In this document: positions 1 to 7,569 of the stretch, piece by piece | Numbering within the stretch: the stretch's first letter is position 1 | Layout: each line of letters starts with the position of its first letter | Source: a virus | Strand: one strand, 5' to 3' | Length of the DNA stretch: 64,000 bases | IMG/VR virus record: IMGVR_UViG_3300042445_001170 | Coordinates: 48,168-112,167 of that record | The notes under the pieces: generated by a model | Told to the model about the DNA's origin: nothing | The model's input: only the letters and a program-made list of their open reading frames with translations | Database searches by the model: none | Made by a program: the position numbers and the translations under genes

Positions 1-1966
1 CGGTAGCTTTTTTAGCATCTTCAATTGCTTTATCTTTAGCTGCCTGCTCTGCTTCTTTAGCTGCTTTTTCTGCTGCTATCTTGTCCTCAGCTGCCTGCTT
101 TTTATCTGCTTCTGCTTTAGCGTTAGCTTCTTCTTGTGCTTTCTTTTCTGCTTCTGCCTTTGCTATTGCTTCTTCATTAGCCTTCTTTTCCGCTTCTAGC
201 TTAGCATCAGCCTCTGCTTTTTCTTTTGCAGCCTGCTCTGCAGCTAATTTTTCTGCTTCTGCTTTCTCAGCATCAGCTTTTGCTTGAGCATCTTTTTCTG
301 CTTGAATTCTTGCTTCTTCTTCTGCTTTAGCTTTTGCAGCTTCTGCTTCTTTTGCAGCTTGCTCTGCAGCTATACGTGCATCTTCTGCAGCTTTAGCTTC
401 TGCTGCTGCCTTTTCTTGTGCAGCTTTTTGTGCAGCAATTGCTGCTTCTGCTGCAATTCTATTTGCTTCAGCTTGTGCTGCTAACTCTGCTGCTCTTGCT
501 GCTCTTGCTTCTGCTGCTGCAGCTTCTTGAGCTGCTTGGGCTGCTGCTTCTTCTGCAGCTCTTTGTGCAGCTAACGCTGCTGCTGCAGCTGCTGCTTGCG
601 CTGCTGCTTGTTGCTCTGCATAATAATTTGTAGTAACCTGAGCAGCATTTGTCATTGCAGTTACTGCTTCATCAACCTTTGTTGCTGCTGTATTTGCAAG
701 AGTATTTGCCGCTTGAACTGTTGCTGTTGCAGTTTCTGTTAGCTGAGTTAATGTAACCACCTCAACTGCTTTAACTTCAGTCTTATCAACAACTACTGCC
801 TCTGCTGCAGTTTTTTGAGTAGTTAACGTATTAAGAACTGTAGTGTCATTATTAAGAGTTGTTTGTGCTGTAGCAACCGCTGCAACCAACACTGGATCTT
901 TTGTTATTATTGTAGTTGCAAATGCTCCCTGTGTTGGGGTTGTGAAATATCCAGTTCCATCTGCTCTTGTTATTCCATAACCAAGTATGACCTGTGATCC
1001 TCCACCGTTTTCGTAATACCAGATTACAAAGTCCTGCTGCTTATCTGTAGTTGTATTGTAAGTTGGAGAATACTGACTCCAGCCACCACCCTTATCAATC
1101 CACTCATTTATTGCAAGCTGTCCATCTATATACATCTTTGCGCCATCGTCTGAATGTATGGCATACTTTACTGCCACGGCTTCTTCTGGAACAGTAATAG
1201 TTCCTTCAAATTTAACAATTACATTATCTACCCGTCCAGAGTTAAGAACTTGTCCACTGCCAAAAGTATGAGCAACATATGGAACTGTAGTAGTTGAAAG
1301 CGGTGTAGCATTTTCTGCTGGGATAGCTGGAGATGCACCTCCAGGTGAGGCATAAGTTGTTGCATTAACCCCATTGGTTGTTGTCTCTACAGCTGAATTA
1401 TCTGCAGCAGTTTGAGCTGCAGTTAAATTAACCACGTCTGTGGCAACCACAGCAGTTTGCGATTCAACCTGTTGAGTAACTGTATTTAAATTAGTTTGAG
1501 CAGTATTAAGATTTGTTGTCGCCTGTGCAACTACTGCAGTTTGTGATTCAACTGCTACCTGAGCTGTTGCTGCAACTGTTACAGCTGTTGTGGCAGACTC
1601 TATTGCTGTTGTGGCTTCTTGAACCTTGACTGTAGCATCTGCAACTGCTGTTGCAATAGGTTCTTGTGTTGTAGCAATTGTTGCTGCCTGTTGAGGTGTT
1701 GTGTCAGGAACATTTGCTTGAACTGTTGCTATGATCGCATTGCCTTGAGTCTGAGCTGCTGCCTGCAATGTATCTGCTGCTGCTTCAACCTTATCTGCAA
1801 CTATCTCAACTGTAATAGGAGTGGTTGCTGTGGCGGTATCTGAAGAAGGATTTGCTGGAGTTACTTGAACTGTTGGCTCATCAGCATTTGCTATACTGGG
1901 CCCAAAAAGGAAAAGCCAGCCGATAATAAAAAGGCTGGTTAAAAAATACTGTAACTTTCTAGTCAA
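1..1966 (-). CDS. Secreted PA14-domain protein with long Ala-rich coiled coil (3' end beyond window)
   Basis: The frame is open from a TTG start at 1966 to the window edge (655 codons seen, C-terminus missing). An SD (AGGAG) lies just upstream. Residues 1-30 form a signal peptide: RK near the start, a hydrophobic stretch with LFIIGWLFLF, and an AxA site (SIANA) followed by DEP. Residues about 230-350 read as a PA14 (GLEYA-like) domain, with the hallmark SDDGAKMYIDG and a following INEW. Residues about 440-655 are almost only A, E, K, Q and R and should form a long helix or coiled coil. PA14 domains bind carbohydrate in many adhesins and toxins. The protein is probably exported from the infected cell or carried on the virion; which one cannot be told. 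TTG is the only start compatible with the signal peptide. Confidence 0.8.
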   Translation of the reverse strand, partial: MTRKLQYFLTSLFIIGWLFLFGPSIANADEPTVQVTPANPSSDTATATTPITVEIVADKVEAAADTLQAAAQTQGNAIIATVQANVPDTTPQQAATIATTQEPIATAVADATVKVQEATTAIESATTAVTVAATAQVAVESQTAVVAQATTNLNTAQTNLNTVTQQVESQTAVVATDVVNLTAAQTAADNSAVETTTNGVNATTYASPGGASPAIPAENATPLSTTTVPYVAHTFGSGQVLNSGRVDNVIVKFEGTITVPEEAVAVKYAIHSDDGAKMYIDGQLAINEWIDKGGGWSQYSPTYNTTTDKQQDFVIWYYENGGGSQVILGYGITRADGTGYFTTPTQGAFATTIITKDPVLVAAVATAQTTLNNDTTVLNTLTTQKTAAEAVVVDKTEVKAVEVVTLTQLTETATATVQAANTLANTAATKVDEAVTAMTNAAQVTTNYYAEQQAAAQAAAAAAALAAQRAAEEAAAQAAQEAAAAEARAARAAELAAQAEANRIAAEAAIAAQKAAQEKAAAEAKAAEDARIAAEQAAKEAEAAKAKAEEEARIQAEKDAQAKADAEKAEAEKLAAEQAAKEKAEADAKLEAEKKANEEAIAKAEAEKKAQEEANAKAEADKKQAAEDKIAAEKAAKEAEQAAKDKAIEDAKKAT
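1915..1938 (-). terminator. Terminator-like hairpin inside the signal-peptide codons
   Basis: On the minus strand a 6-bp stem (CCAGCC/GGCTGG) with an 11-nt loop is followed by CTTTTCCTTTTT. It lies at codons 10-18 of the PA14 gene. It could be an attenuator or simply a consequence of the hydrophobic codons. Confidence 0.3.
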
Positions 1967-1976
1967 TTAGGATCTC

Positions 1977-2006
1977 CTAAGTAATGCAATATTTTTGCTT
2001 ACTTAG
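1977..2006 (-). promoter_or_regulatory. Leader hairpin touching the SD of the PA14 gene
   Basis: An inverted repeat CTAAGTAA/TTACTTAG (8 bp) continues inward with GCAA/TTGC (4 bp) after a single bulged base. Its 3' arm on the minus strand runs directly into the SD (TTAGGAG). It may control translation, or act as an operator since it covers the predicted transcription start. Confidence 0.5.
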
Positions 2007-2008
2007 TA

Positions 2009-2014
2009 ATTATA
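2009..2014 (-). promoter_or_regulatory. Extended -10 promoter for the PA14 gene
   Basis: The minus strand reads TGC TATAAT, a perfect -10 with the TGn extension. No good -35 is present at 16-18 nt. The predicted start is near 2002, giving a leader of about 36 nt. Confidence 0.5.
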
Positions 2015-2032
2015 GCAGAATGTTAGTTTAAA

Positions 2033-2221
2033 CTACTTAGGATTATCTGTTTTATAAAATCCATTACCTTTAAACTGTATGCCAAATGGTGTAAAGTGTC
2101 TAGTCATTTCAGACTCGCATTCTACACATGTATATCCTGGATCGTCATCAACAATAGACCTATGCACTGACATTGTTGCATGTGCATCGTCGTATGAGCA
2201 TTTGTATTCGTATACTGGCAT
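2033..2221 (-). CDS. FmdB-like zinc-ribbon protein
   Basis: The 62-residue protein starts MPVYEYKC and ends with the FKGNGFYKTD signature, both typical of the FmdB-family putative regulatory zinc ribbon. The second knuckle is intact (CVEC), but the first is C-x-x-D (CSYD) rather than CxxC, so metal binding would need Asp as a ligand or may be lost. The SD AAGGG lies about 9 nt before the ATG. The gene lies 54 nt downstream of the heat-shock gene and may share its transcript. Its role is unknown; family members are annotated as regulators with little evidence. Confidence 0.75.
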   Translation of the reverse strand: MPVYEYKCSYDDAHATMSVHRSIVDDDPGYTCVECESEMTRHFTPFGIQFKGNGFYKTDNPK

Positions 2222-2275
2222 AAGATAATCCCTTAATTTTAGTAGGCAGTTTTTGGACGTACCCAGGTCTCAATG

Positions 2276-2692
2276 TTATTTGATCTTTAGTATTTTGGGT
2301 TGTTTTTCTTTAGGTAGATTTCTGATTACACGGATATGTAGCATACCGTCTTTTAGCTCTACACTTGAAACTTCCATGTATTCACTGAGTTCAAAGATCC
2401 TTGTAAACTTACGTGCAGCAATTCCTTTATGGACAACTTCTCCATCTGTTACTGACGTAATTTCTCCTGTTATCCATAGACTTCCGTCCTCAATTGATAC
2501 AGTTAGATCTTCTCTTGTGAATCCAGCAACTGCCAGCGATAGCTGGTAGTTGTCATCGTCTAGTTTTAATAAATCATACGGCGGAAAAGCTGTATTGTTT
2601 ACCTTGCTTAGACTGTTAAAACGTTCCAACTCTCGGTTGAAACCAATAAAAAATGGATCCTTGAAAAGATCCATGGCGAATTGTGTTACCAT
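2276..2692 (-). CDS. Small heat-shock protein (Hsp20/IbpA type)
   Basis: The 138-residue protein has the alpha-crystallin layout of IbpA-like chaperones: FPPYDLLK at the domain start, VAGFTREDL in the core, HKGIAARKF in the middle, and LKDGMLHI before a basic C-terminus with PKILKIK as a probable IxI-type tail. Such ATP-independent holdases keep unfolding proteins soluble. In a phage it may protect virion or replication proteins late in infection. The SD AAAGGAG is 6 nt from the ATG. The gene has its own promoter just upstream (2748-2777). Length and motifs are complete. Confidence 0.9.
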   Translation of the reverse strand: MVTQFAMDLFKDPFFIGFNRELERFNSLSKVNNTAFPPYDLLKLDDDNYQLSLAVAGFTREDLTVSIEDGSLWITGEITSVTDGEVVHKGIAARKFTRIFELSEYMEVSSVELKDGMLHIRVIRNLPKEKQPKILKIK

Positions 2693-2719
2693 TTTTGCTC
2701 CTTTTAAGCGAGTTAAATT

Positions 2720-2777
2720 AGTACCCCCTATAGGCAGGTACTGATCTATTATATCATTTAGACAACCAAGATTGCAA
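2720..2777 (-). promoter_or_regulatory. Promoter and leader palindrome for the heat-shock gene
   Basis: -35 TTGCAA (2772-2777), 18-nt spacer, -10 TATAAT with TGA extension (2748-2753). An AGTACC/GGTACT inverted repeat (2720-2725 with 2737-2742) starts at the predicted transcription start and encloses a CCTATAGG palindrome; it could be an operator or a leader hairpin. Confidence 0.65.
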
Positions 2778-2778
2778 G

Positions 2779-3186
2779 TTATTTTTTAGACTTTGCTCTT
2801 GCTTTGGCAAGTGCTTCAAAGTCCTTTACTTTAGTGTCTCCCAAGTATCCCCAAGCATATCCATCTGCAATCATTTGTTCGTTTACTGATACTGTCTGGT
2901 CGTCAATAAATAGCCAACCTAAGATTCTTCCATACTTCTCGGAAGAGTCCATCTTTTCAGTTTTTATTTTTACAGACTTGGAATCCTTTAATTTATACTT
3001 TAAGTATTCCTTTGCTTCAAGCCCTAGCTTTTTTTCTGCCAGATCTTTTGTTCTTGATTCTGGCGTATCGATTCCAGCAAGTCTTACTCTAGATGCAAAT
3101 AGTATGTCAAAGCCTAGATCGATGAGGACATCAATTGTATCCCCATCGACTACACCTTCTACTTTTCTAACATAATATTCGTACAT
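2779..3186 (-). CDS. Thermonuclease (SNase family)
   Basis: The 135-residue protein matches staphylococcal nuclease-like enzymes: DGDT calcium-site motif near residue 14, VRLAGIDTPE carrying the catalytic Arg and Glu, and KYGR carrying the second catalytic Arg. It hydrolyses DNA or RNA in a Ca-dependent way. No signal peptide is visible, so it probably acts inside the cell, for example on host DNA, unless released at lysis. Its ATG overlaps the endolysin stop in a TAATG, which points to coupled translation and joint late expression. Confidence 0.88.
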   Translation of the reverse strand: MYEYYVRKVEGVVDGDTIDVLIDLGFDILFASRVRLAGIDTPESRTKDLAEKKLGLEAKEYLKYKLKDSKSVKIKTEKMDSSEKYGRILGWLFIDDQTVSVNEQMIADGYAWGYLGDTKVKDFEALAKARAKSKK

Positions 3187-3797
3187 TACTTAATCTTCTT
3201 AGGTGCTACTTTTTTTGCAGCTGGCTTAACTGTTGCTGCTTTCTTTACTGGTGCGGGTGCCAACTTATTTAAAAGAGGTGCATTTTCTTCTCCAGCATAT
3301 ACTGGTCTACCCCAACCAACAACTGCATTAAGTAGTTTCTTCTTGTTGTCCTTCACATACGCACGAGTTTTTTCAACACACATTCCGCCATTGCGCTGAT
3401 CTCCTTTTGCTGTTCCAGAAGTATTTCCTTCAATAACCTGAATTGTTCCGTCTCCATTATTTTTAATGCATAGACCAACATGCGAAATTCGATTTACGCC
3501 ATCATCTGGAAAATCAAAATAGATCCAGTCACCCGCCTGTGGGTCATCATTACGTGCATCTGACCAACGTCCTTCTTTCTTAAACTGATCAGAAGCTGCT
3601 ACTGTTGATGCTGACTTTGGAAACTTTGCTACACCAGCTGTGAAAGCGCACCAAGAAACGAACGATTGACACCATGGCTGGAAGTTAACCTTCATCCATG
3701 CACCATACTTTGTTTCATTGTCTTTTGGACCTTCAATTGTTCCAATTTCTTTTTTTGCAACTTCGATGATTGCCTCTAAACTTCCTTTTGCTGCCAT
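3186..3797 (-). CDS. CHAP-domain endolysin
   Basis: The 203-residue protein has a CHAP amidase/endopeptidase fold over residues 8-165, with Cys43 (PWCQSF), His106 (ISHVGLC) and an EGNTSG segment near 123 as the likely catalytic set. Residues about 180-203 are a Pro/Ala/Lys tail with repeated PAAKK/APKK that could bind the anionic cell wall. It should cut peptidoglycan cross-bridges or the amide bond for host lysis. There is no signal peptide, so a holin is expected, but no clear holin gene is adjacent. An SD (AGGAG) precedes the ATG. Confidence 0.85.
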   Translation of the reverse strand: MAAKGSLEAIIEVAKKEIGTIEGPKDNETKYGAWMKVNFQPWCQSFVSWCAFTAGVAKFPKSASTVAASDQFKKEGRWSDARNDDPQAGDWIYFDFPDDGVNRISHVGLCIKNNGDGTIQVIEGNTSGTAKGDQRNGGMCVEKTRAYVKDNKKKLLNAVVGWGRPVYAGEENAPLLNKLAPAPVKKAATVKPAAKKVAPKKIK

Positions 3798-3810
3798 TTT
3801 ATTTCTCCTA

Positions 3811-4494
3811 TTATCTACTTAGATTATTTACATGTAAAATTGATAGTGTTTCTATATTTACATGCTCTGGTACCATTAAAGCCCATCTAATTGCATCTGC
3901 TACATCTTCTGGGTTTAAACAATTATTCCTATCACGATCACCACGGCTATTTACATTGCCTGGTGCTATCTCTGTTACTCTAATATTCTTGTCAAACAAT
4001 TCAAATCTCAATATCTCTGCAAGCGCTACTTCTGCATGCTTTGCAACTGTGTAGCTGCTTCCTCCACGATAAACAAAGTGGCCTGCCATTGATGTAATTA
4101 ATACAACATTGCCTCCACCATTTTTTATCATTGATGGCGCTACAGTTTTTGTCATATTCATTGCGCCAACAACATTTAAATCATAAGCTTTTTTCCAGTT
4201 GTCAACATCATCATTTAATATGTTGTTAGGCAAATTAAATCCACCACCTGCGTTATTAACCAATGCATCTATTTTTTTGTCGTAGATATATTTACTAAAC
4301 TTTGCTACTTCTATATTATTAGTAATGTCCATTTGATAGACCTCTATATTGTCTGACTCTATGGACTTAAGCTCATCTATACTTCTTGCAATTGCTATAA
4401 CATGAAAATTATTTTCTGCAAGCAGCCTTGCTGTTGCCTTGCCTATGCCAAAGGAGGCTCCAGTCACTACTACGGTCTTCTTTAAATTTTCCAT
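3811..4494 (-). CDS. Short-chain dehydrogenase/reductase
   Basis: The 227-residue protein is a classical SDR: TGASFGIG cofactor loop (11-18), NNAG (80-83), catalytic Ser135, and YTVAK with Tyr148 and Lys152. It should reduce or oxidise a carbonyl/hydroxyl with NAD(P)H; the substrate cannot be read from sequence. It is a likely auxiliary metabolic gene. There is no SD before the ATG. Instead a TGG TATACT box ends 7 nt before it, suggesting a leaderless message. It lies between the endolysin and an SGNH hydrolase. Confidence 0.9.
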   Translation of the reverse strand: MENLKKTVVVTGASFGIGKATARLLAENNFHVIAIARSIDELKSIESDNIEVYQMDITNNIEVAKFSKYIYDKKIDALVNNAGGGFNLPNNILNDDVDNWKKAYDLNVVGAMNMTKTVAPSMIKNGGGNVVLITSMAGHFVYRGGSSYTVAKHAEVALAEILRFELFDKNIRVTEIAPGNVNSRGDRDRNNCLNPEDVADAIRWALMVPEHVNIETLSILHVNNLSR

Positions 4495-4501
4495 AAATCC
4501 C

Positions 4502-4507
4502 AGTATA
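4502..4507 (-). promoter_or_regulatory. Extended -10 box, possible leaderless start of the SDR gene
   Basis: TGG TATACT lies 7 nt before the ATG at 4494. No -35 of quality is present. The same geometry recurs at other operon starts in this window. Confidence 0.45.
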
Positions 4508-4523
4508 CCATTTCTATTAATTA

Positions 4524-5270
4524 TTATATAGTCTTTGCTATATGCTTGACTATCTTTTCATAGTACTTTTGAGTCATATGGTCATTTAATAAAATCTTTA
4601 AAGGTTTTTTAGGCTGCATGTATGGCTCAATCATGTCTGTACCTAGTATTTCGTCTACCCTTATAGGGGCCTCCAGCCCTCTTTCTAAGCATTGTTTTCT
4701 AAGCTCCTCTACAAACACTAGGTGCTGTTCATATCTCCGCTCAAACTCAATGTCTGGGTCACTTGAATTTATTCTCCACCCATTAGTTATGATGCATATA
4801 AACTGTGGCAGTGGTTCCATAAATACTATACGGCATTTATCAAACTTATTTAAAACATTATCCATGTATTGAGATACTACATCTGCAGCAGATTTATAAT
4901 TATTTAGATGTGTTTGTGGTAGCCAATTTCTAATGTCTATGTATCCAAGCCAAGGTATAACAACATTTCCATCCTGATTCCAATTATCAAGAATATATTT
5001 CTGTGTTCCGCTTGCAAAGTTTTCAAAATCATAATTAAGGGCAGATCGTCCTGGATGTGAGGACATCCATATTTTTATATCTGAGTCTTCATACATTCTT
5101 AATGAGTCTCTAAGCCAAACTTCGTTACCGTTTTCTATGTATCTGGTTACGTAATTCTGATCGGAGTCTTTAAACTCCAACGCAACGTTCTCTCTAAGAA
5201 AAACATCTGGCACACAGTTGCCAAGCTTTGCTGTGTGTGAGTCTCCAACTATTAATATATTTCTCATCAT
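4524..5270 (-). CDS. SGNH/GDSL-like hydrolase
   Basis: The 248-residue protein opens with a beta-strand and GDSH (residues 9-12), the block I nucleophile motif of SGNH hydrolases, and has an N-D-H motif near residue 230 that would supply the catalytic Asp and His. Such enzymes are esterases or acetyl-hydrolases acting on lipids or sugars. In a phage this may trim acyl groups on glycans, but the substrate is unknown. There is no signal peptide. Two Met codons lie in tandem at the start; the first is at 5270, with GGAGAT directly before it, and a TATAAT box ends 6 nt upstream. Confidence 0.65.
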   Translation of the reverse strand: MMRNILIVGDSHTAKLGNCVPDVFLRENVALEFKDSDQNYVTRYIENGNEVWLRDSLRMYEDSDIKIWMSSHPGRSALNYDFENFASGTQKYILDNWNQDGNVVIPWLGYIDIRNWLPQTHLNNYKSAADVVSQYMDNVLNKFDKCRIVFMEPLPQFICIITNGWRINSSDPDIEFERRYEQHLVFVEELRKQCLERGLEAPIRVDEILGTDMIEPYMQPKKPLKILLNDHMTQKYYEKIVKHIAKTI

Positions 5271-5276
5271 ATCTCC

Positions 5277-5282
5277 ATTATA
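5277..5282 (-). promoter_or_regulatory. TATAAT box 6 nt before the SGNH gene
   Basis: A perfect -10 hexamer ends 6 nt before the ATG at 5270; no recognisable -35, which would fall in the Lys tRNA gene. The GGAGAT between box and ATG could also serve as SD, so leaderless expression is uncertain. Confidence 0.35.
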
Positions 5283-5290
5283 CTATTTTG

Positions 5291-5363
5291 TGTCCCCAGA
5301 TGGTATCGAACCATCGACCCGCAGATTAAAAGTCTGCTGCTCTACCAGCTGAGCTATAGGAAC
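5291..5363 (-). tRNA. tRNA-Lys (TTT)
   Basis: Cloverleaf folds: acceptor GTTCCTA/TGGGGAC with two G-U pairs, D-arm GCTC/GAGC, anticodon stem GCAGA/TCTGC with loop CTTTTAA, T-arm GATGG/CCATC with TTCGATA loop, discriminator A. CCA is not encoded. It is last of three tRNAs in one transcript. Confidence 0.95.
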
Positions 5364-5364
5364 G

Positions 5365-5436
5365 TACCCCTGGCTGGGATCGAACCAGCGACCTACAGAT
5401 TAGAAGTCTGTTGCTCTTCCGCTGAGCTACAAAGGT
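5365..5436 (-). tRNA. tRNA-Arg (TCT)
   Basis: Acceptor ACCTTTG/CAGGGGT, D-arm GCTC/GAGC, anticodon stem ACAGA/TCTGT with loop CTTCTAA, T-arm GCTGG/CCAGC, discriminator A. It reads AGA/AGG codons, which are frequent in this AT-rich genome. One base separates it from each neighbour. Confidence 0.95.
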
Positions 5437-5437
5437 G

Positions 5438-5511
5438 TGCAACAGGTAGGACTTGAACCTACGATTACCGAATTATGAGTTCGGGGCTTTAACCAACTAA
5501 GCTACTGTTGC
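5438..5511 (-). tRNA. tRNA with CAT anticodon (Met, or Ile after modification)
   Basis: Acceptor GCAACAG/CTGTTGC fully paired (G1-C72), anticodon stem CCGAA/TTCGG with loop CTCATAA, T-arm GTAGG/CCTAC, discriminator A. The paired first position argues against an initiator tRNA. Elongator Met and lysidine-modified Ile2 cannot be separated by eye. Confidence 0.93.
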
Positions 5512-5520
5512 CTAGTTGAA

Positions 5521-5550
5521 AGTATACCTAATATACTTAATTTTTGTCAA
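5521..5550 (-). promoter_or_regulatory. Promoter of the tRNA operon
   Basis: -35 TTGACA (5545-5550, perfect), 18-nt spacer, -10 TATACT (5521-5526). Predicted start near 5514, three bases before the mature 5' end of the CAT tRNA. The -35 lies in the last codons of the preceding gene. Confidence 0.75.
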
Positions 5551-5770
5551 TAGATTGTTCGACTATTTGCTGCACATACTCAGAAAAATGTTTTCTAATT
5601 GATCCCATTGGTCTTGACCCAAAAGACTCCCAGAGTCTTTTATACTCAACAATATTTGAAAATGTTGTTGGGCACACTACAGTTCCATTATACTCCCTAA
5701 GTACGGTTGGTAGCGGAACATGCTTGCTGCAGCACTTACACTCTTTTGCTTTTTCTTGGTATTCGCTCAT
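5537..5770 (-). CDS. Small Cys-rich protein downstream of the terminase
   Basis: The 77-residue protein overlaps the TerL stop by 4 bp (ATGA), so it is translated with it. Its N-terminal half has CKCC and, about 20 residues later, another Cys (VVCP), hinting at a small zinc knuckle; the C-terminal half is a predicted helix. I do not recognise the family. Position suggests a packaging or late accessory role, but nothing in the sequence shows it. Confidence 0.7.
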   Translation of the reverse strand: MSEYQEKAKECKCCSKHVPLPTVLREYNGTVVCPTTFSNIVEYKRLWESFGSRPMGSIRKHFSEYVQQIVEQSIDKN

Positions 5771-7569
5771 ATTATTTGCATCCTGTCCATTGCTTCTCTT
5801 AAGTCTTCAGGCATTCTTGGCGCCCTAATCATATTATAACTTGTTGTTTCAGGATCATCTTTTGATCCAAAATCATTATCGTAACTCATTGATTCATATG
5901 TATGTATATTTATCTCTTGGTTATTATCAAACTTTGTTCTGCTTATTGAATTAAATATAGCGCCACATGTAGCATCTGCTAAGTCCTTAGAGCCTTTTCT
6001 TGGGTGGTCCACCCTGTCTCTCATAATTCTAAGCTGGCAGAGTTCGTCAATAAGCAAAGGTATATGTGGGCCAATCAATCTTTCTTCCGCAACGATCATA
6101 GCCATATCATCATAATGTTTTTTAGCGACAGACAGAATCTCTGTATTGATGCCATATTGTTTTAGTTGTTGCATCATATCATGAGAGTTCCATCTGTCAA
6201 AGGTACATACTGCTATATTGAATCCCCTTGTTTTAAGAGACAGAATATAGTCTTTTACTTCAGTAAAATCTACAGATTTATCTGGGGTCGGGGTCCAGTA
6301 TCTAACAGCGTCAATCTCCACAATTGGAGCAGGCTGTGAATATGTGTCTGTTACTTTAACATTGACCCACCTATTAACGTGTGCCATAGTAACGGCACAA
6401 TGGTCATGCTTCTGCGCTAAGTCTACATGGATATAATATTTTTTATCTGGGTCTGGAAGAAACCACTCCTCCAGTCTTCCAAATGTATCTACTGCTATTT
6501 GTCCTACGCTAAAAGCTTTTTCTACTTTTTCTCTTGATTTAAAAAATGCATCAACTGCGTCAGGTGGCATGCAAGCAAATCTTGATAAAGCGTCTGTTGG
6601 GTTTGTATAGAAGGCTGTCTTAAAGTCATCAATTTTTCTAACTGGGTTGATCTCCCAAGTCGGGCGCTTAATAGCATATACTTTAGGTATCTTGTAAGAT
6701 ATGATATGGTCTTCTTCCCACTGTATTTCAAACTCATTGCCATCCGTCCCATCAGGAATCTCTTCATACATTTTAAACTTATGTTCCCTGATTACCGTTT
6801 CCTTTTCGCCAATTACAGCATCATATCTTTGCTGAATATAATCATTCTTAAATCTAGGAAATGAAAGCAATATAACTTTGCCAAAATCTGGGAAACGTGA
6901 GTCAACGGATGCCCTGTACATGTCATAAACTGCACTACCAGTTTTTGCTTGATCATGGCCAGTTGTATTTTCAATTGCAAATCCAGATATCTCGTCAAGA
7001 ATAACAACTATAACGTTGTATCCTTCCCACGCCTCTCTTTCCGAGTGCCCAGAGTGAACTGTGATTGCCTTGTCAAACTGTATTTCAGATGCCTTTGCAT
7101 AGTATTTACCAACAAACCATGGAGACTTGTCTATTCGGCTTCTAAAGCCTTTAAAAAACACATTGCTTGCTTGCTGCGAGTTTATAGCAATATTAATTAT
7201 ATCAATTGAGTCACCAGGAGGCTTGCCATAATATGTTGCTGGGTCTTTTAAACATAGTAGTAAATAAACTATGTAGGCTACAGCAATTGTTGAGCAATAA
7301 TCTTTTCCAGAGCCTTTACCTAATTGTGCTACAACTTCATTAGCGGTTTGTTTAAATCTAATAGCACCTTCTTCTTCACCAAATAATTTTTTTAGCGTAG
7401 ACTCTTTATAAATCTGAGAGCTTTTTTCAATTAAAGTATACTGATACTCTGATAGGGGCGGCAAGCCCAAGTAGTTTGGATCATTTACAAATGTCCTTAA
7501 ATCTACTGGCTTTTCTTCAAACTCTTCACCGTCCAGAATATCTATTAAGTCAGAAAAATCAAAGGTCAT
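5767..7569 (-). CDS. terL: Terminase large subunit
   Basis: The 600-residue protein has both activities of a packaging motor. The ATPase domain shows a Walker A of the form GKGSGK (84-89) and a Walker B VIVVILDE (187-193). The RNase H-like nuclease domain has acidic positions at Asp383 (HVDLAQ), Asp458 (FDRW) and Asp529/532 (KDLADA). It translocates DNA into proheads and cuts concatemers. Its start overlaps the stop of the 2OG oxygenase by 4 bp. Unusually, it is some 41 kb away from the portal gene. Confidence 0.93.
   Translation of the reverse strand: MTFDFSDLIDILDGEEFEEKPVDLRTFVNDPNYLGLPPLSEYQYTLIEKSSQIYKESTLKKLFGEEEGAIRFKQTANEVVAQLGKGSGKDYCSTIAVAYIVYLLLCLKDPATYYGKPPGDSIDIINIAINSQQASNVFFKGFRSRIDKSPWFVGKYYAKASEIQFDKAITVHSGHSEREAWEGYNVIVVILDEISGFAIENTTGHDQAKTGSAVYDMYRASVDSRFPDFGKVILLSFPRFKNDYIQQRYDAVIGEKETVIREHKFKMYEEIPDGTDGNEFEIQWEEDHIISYKIPKVYAIKRPTWEINPVRKIDDFKTAFYTNPTDALSRFACMPPDAVDAFFKSREKVEKAFSVGQIAVDTFGRLEEWFLPDPDKKYYIHVDLAQKHDHCAVTMAHVNRWVNVKVTDTYSQPAPIVEIDAVRYWTPTPDKSVDFTEVKDYILSLKTRGFNIAVCTFDRWNSHDMMQQLKQYGINTEILSVAKKHYDDMAMIVAEERLIGPHIPLLIDELCQLRIMRDRVDHPRKGSKDLADATCGAIFNSISRTKFDNNQEINIHTYESMSYDNDFGSKDDPETTSYNMIRAPRMPEDLREAMDRMQII

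Noticed and set aside
81-633. Plus-strand ORFs with Ala/Ser/Phe or Leu/Cys runs
   Set aside because: They are shadows of the Ala/Glu/Lys repeat region of the PA14 gene.
6522-7007. Extra small genes within the terminase region in other frames
   Set aside because: They lie within terL in other frames, have no SD and no domain.
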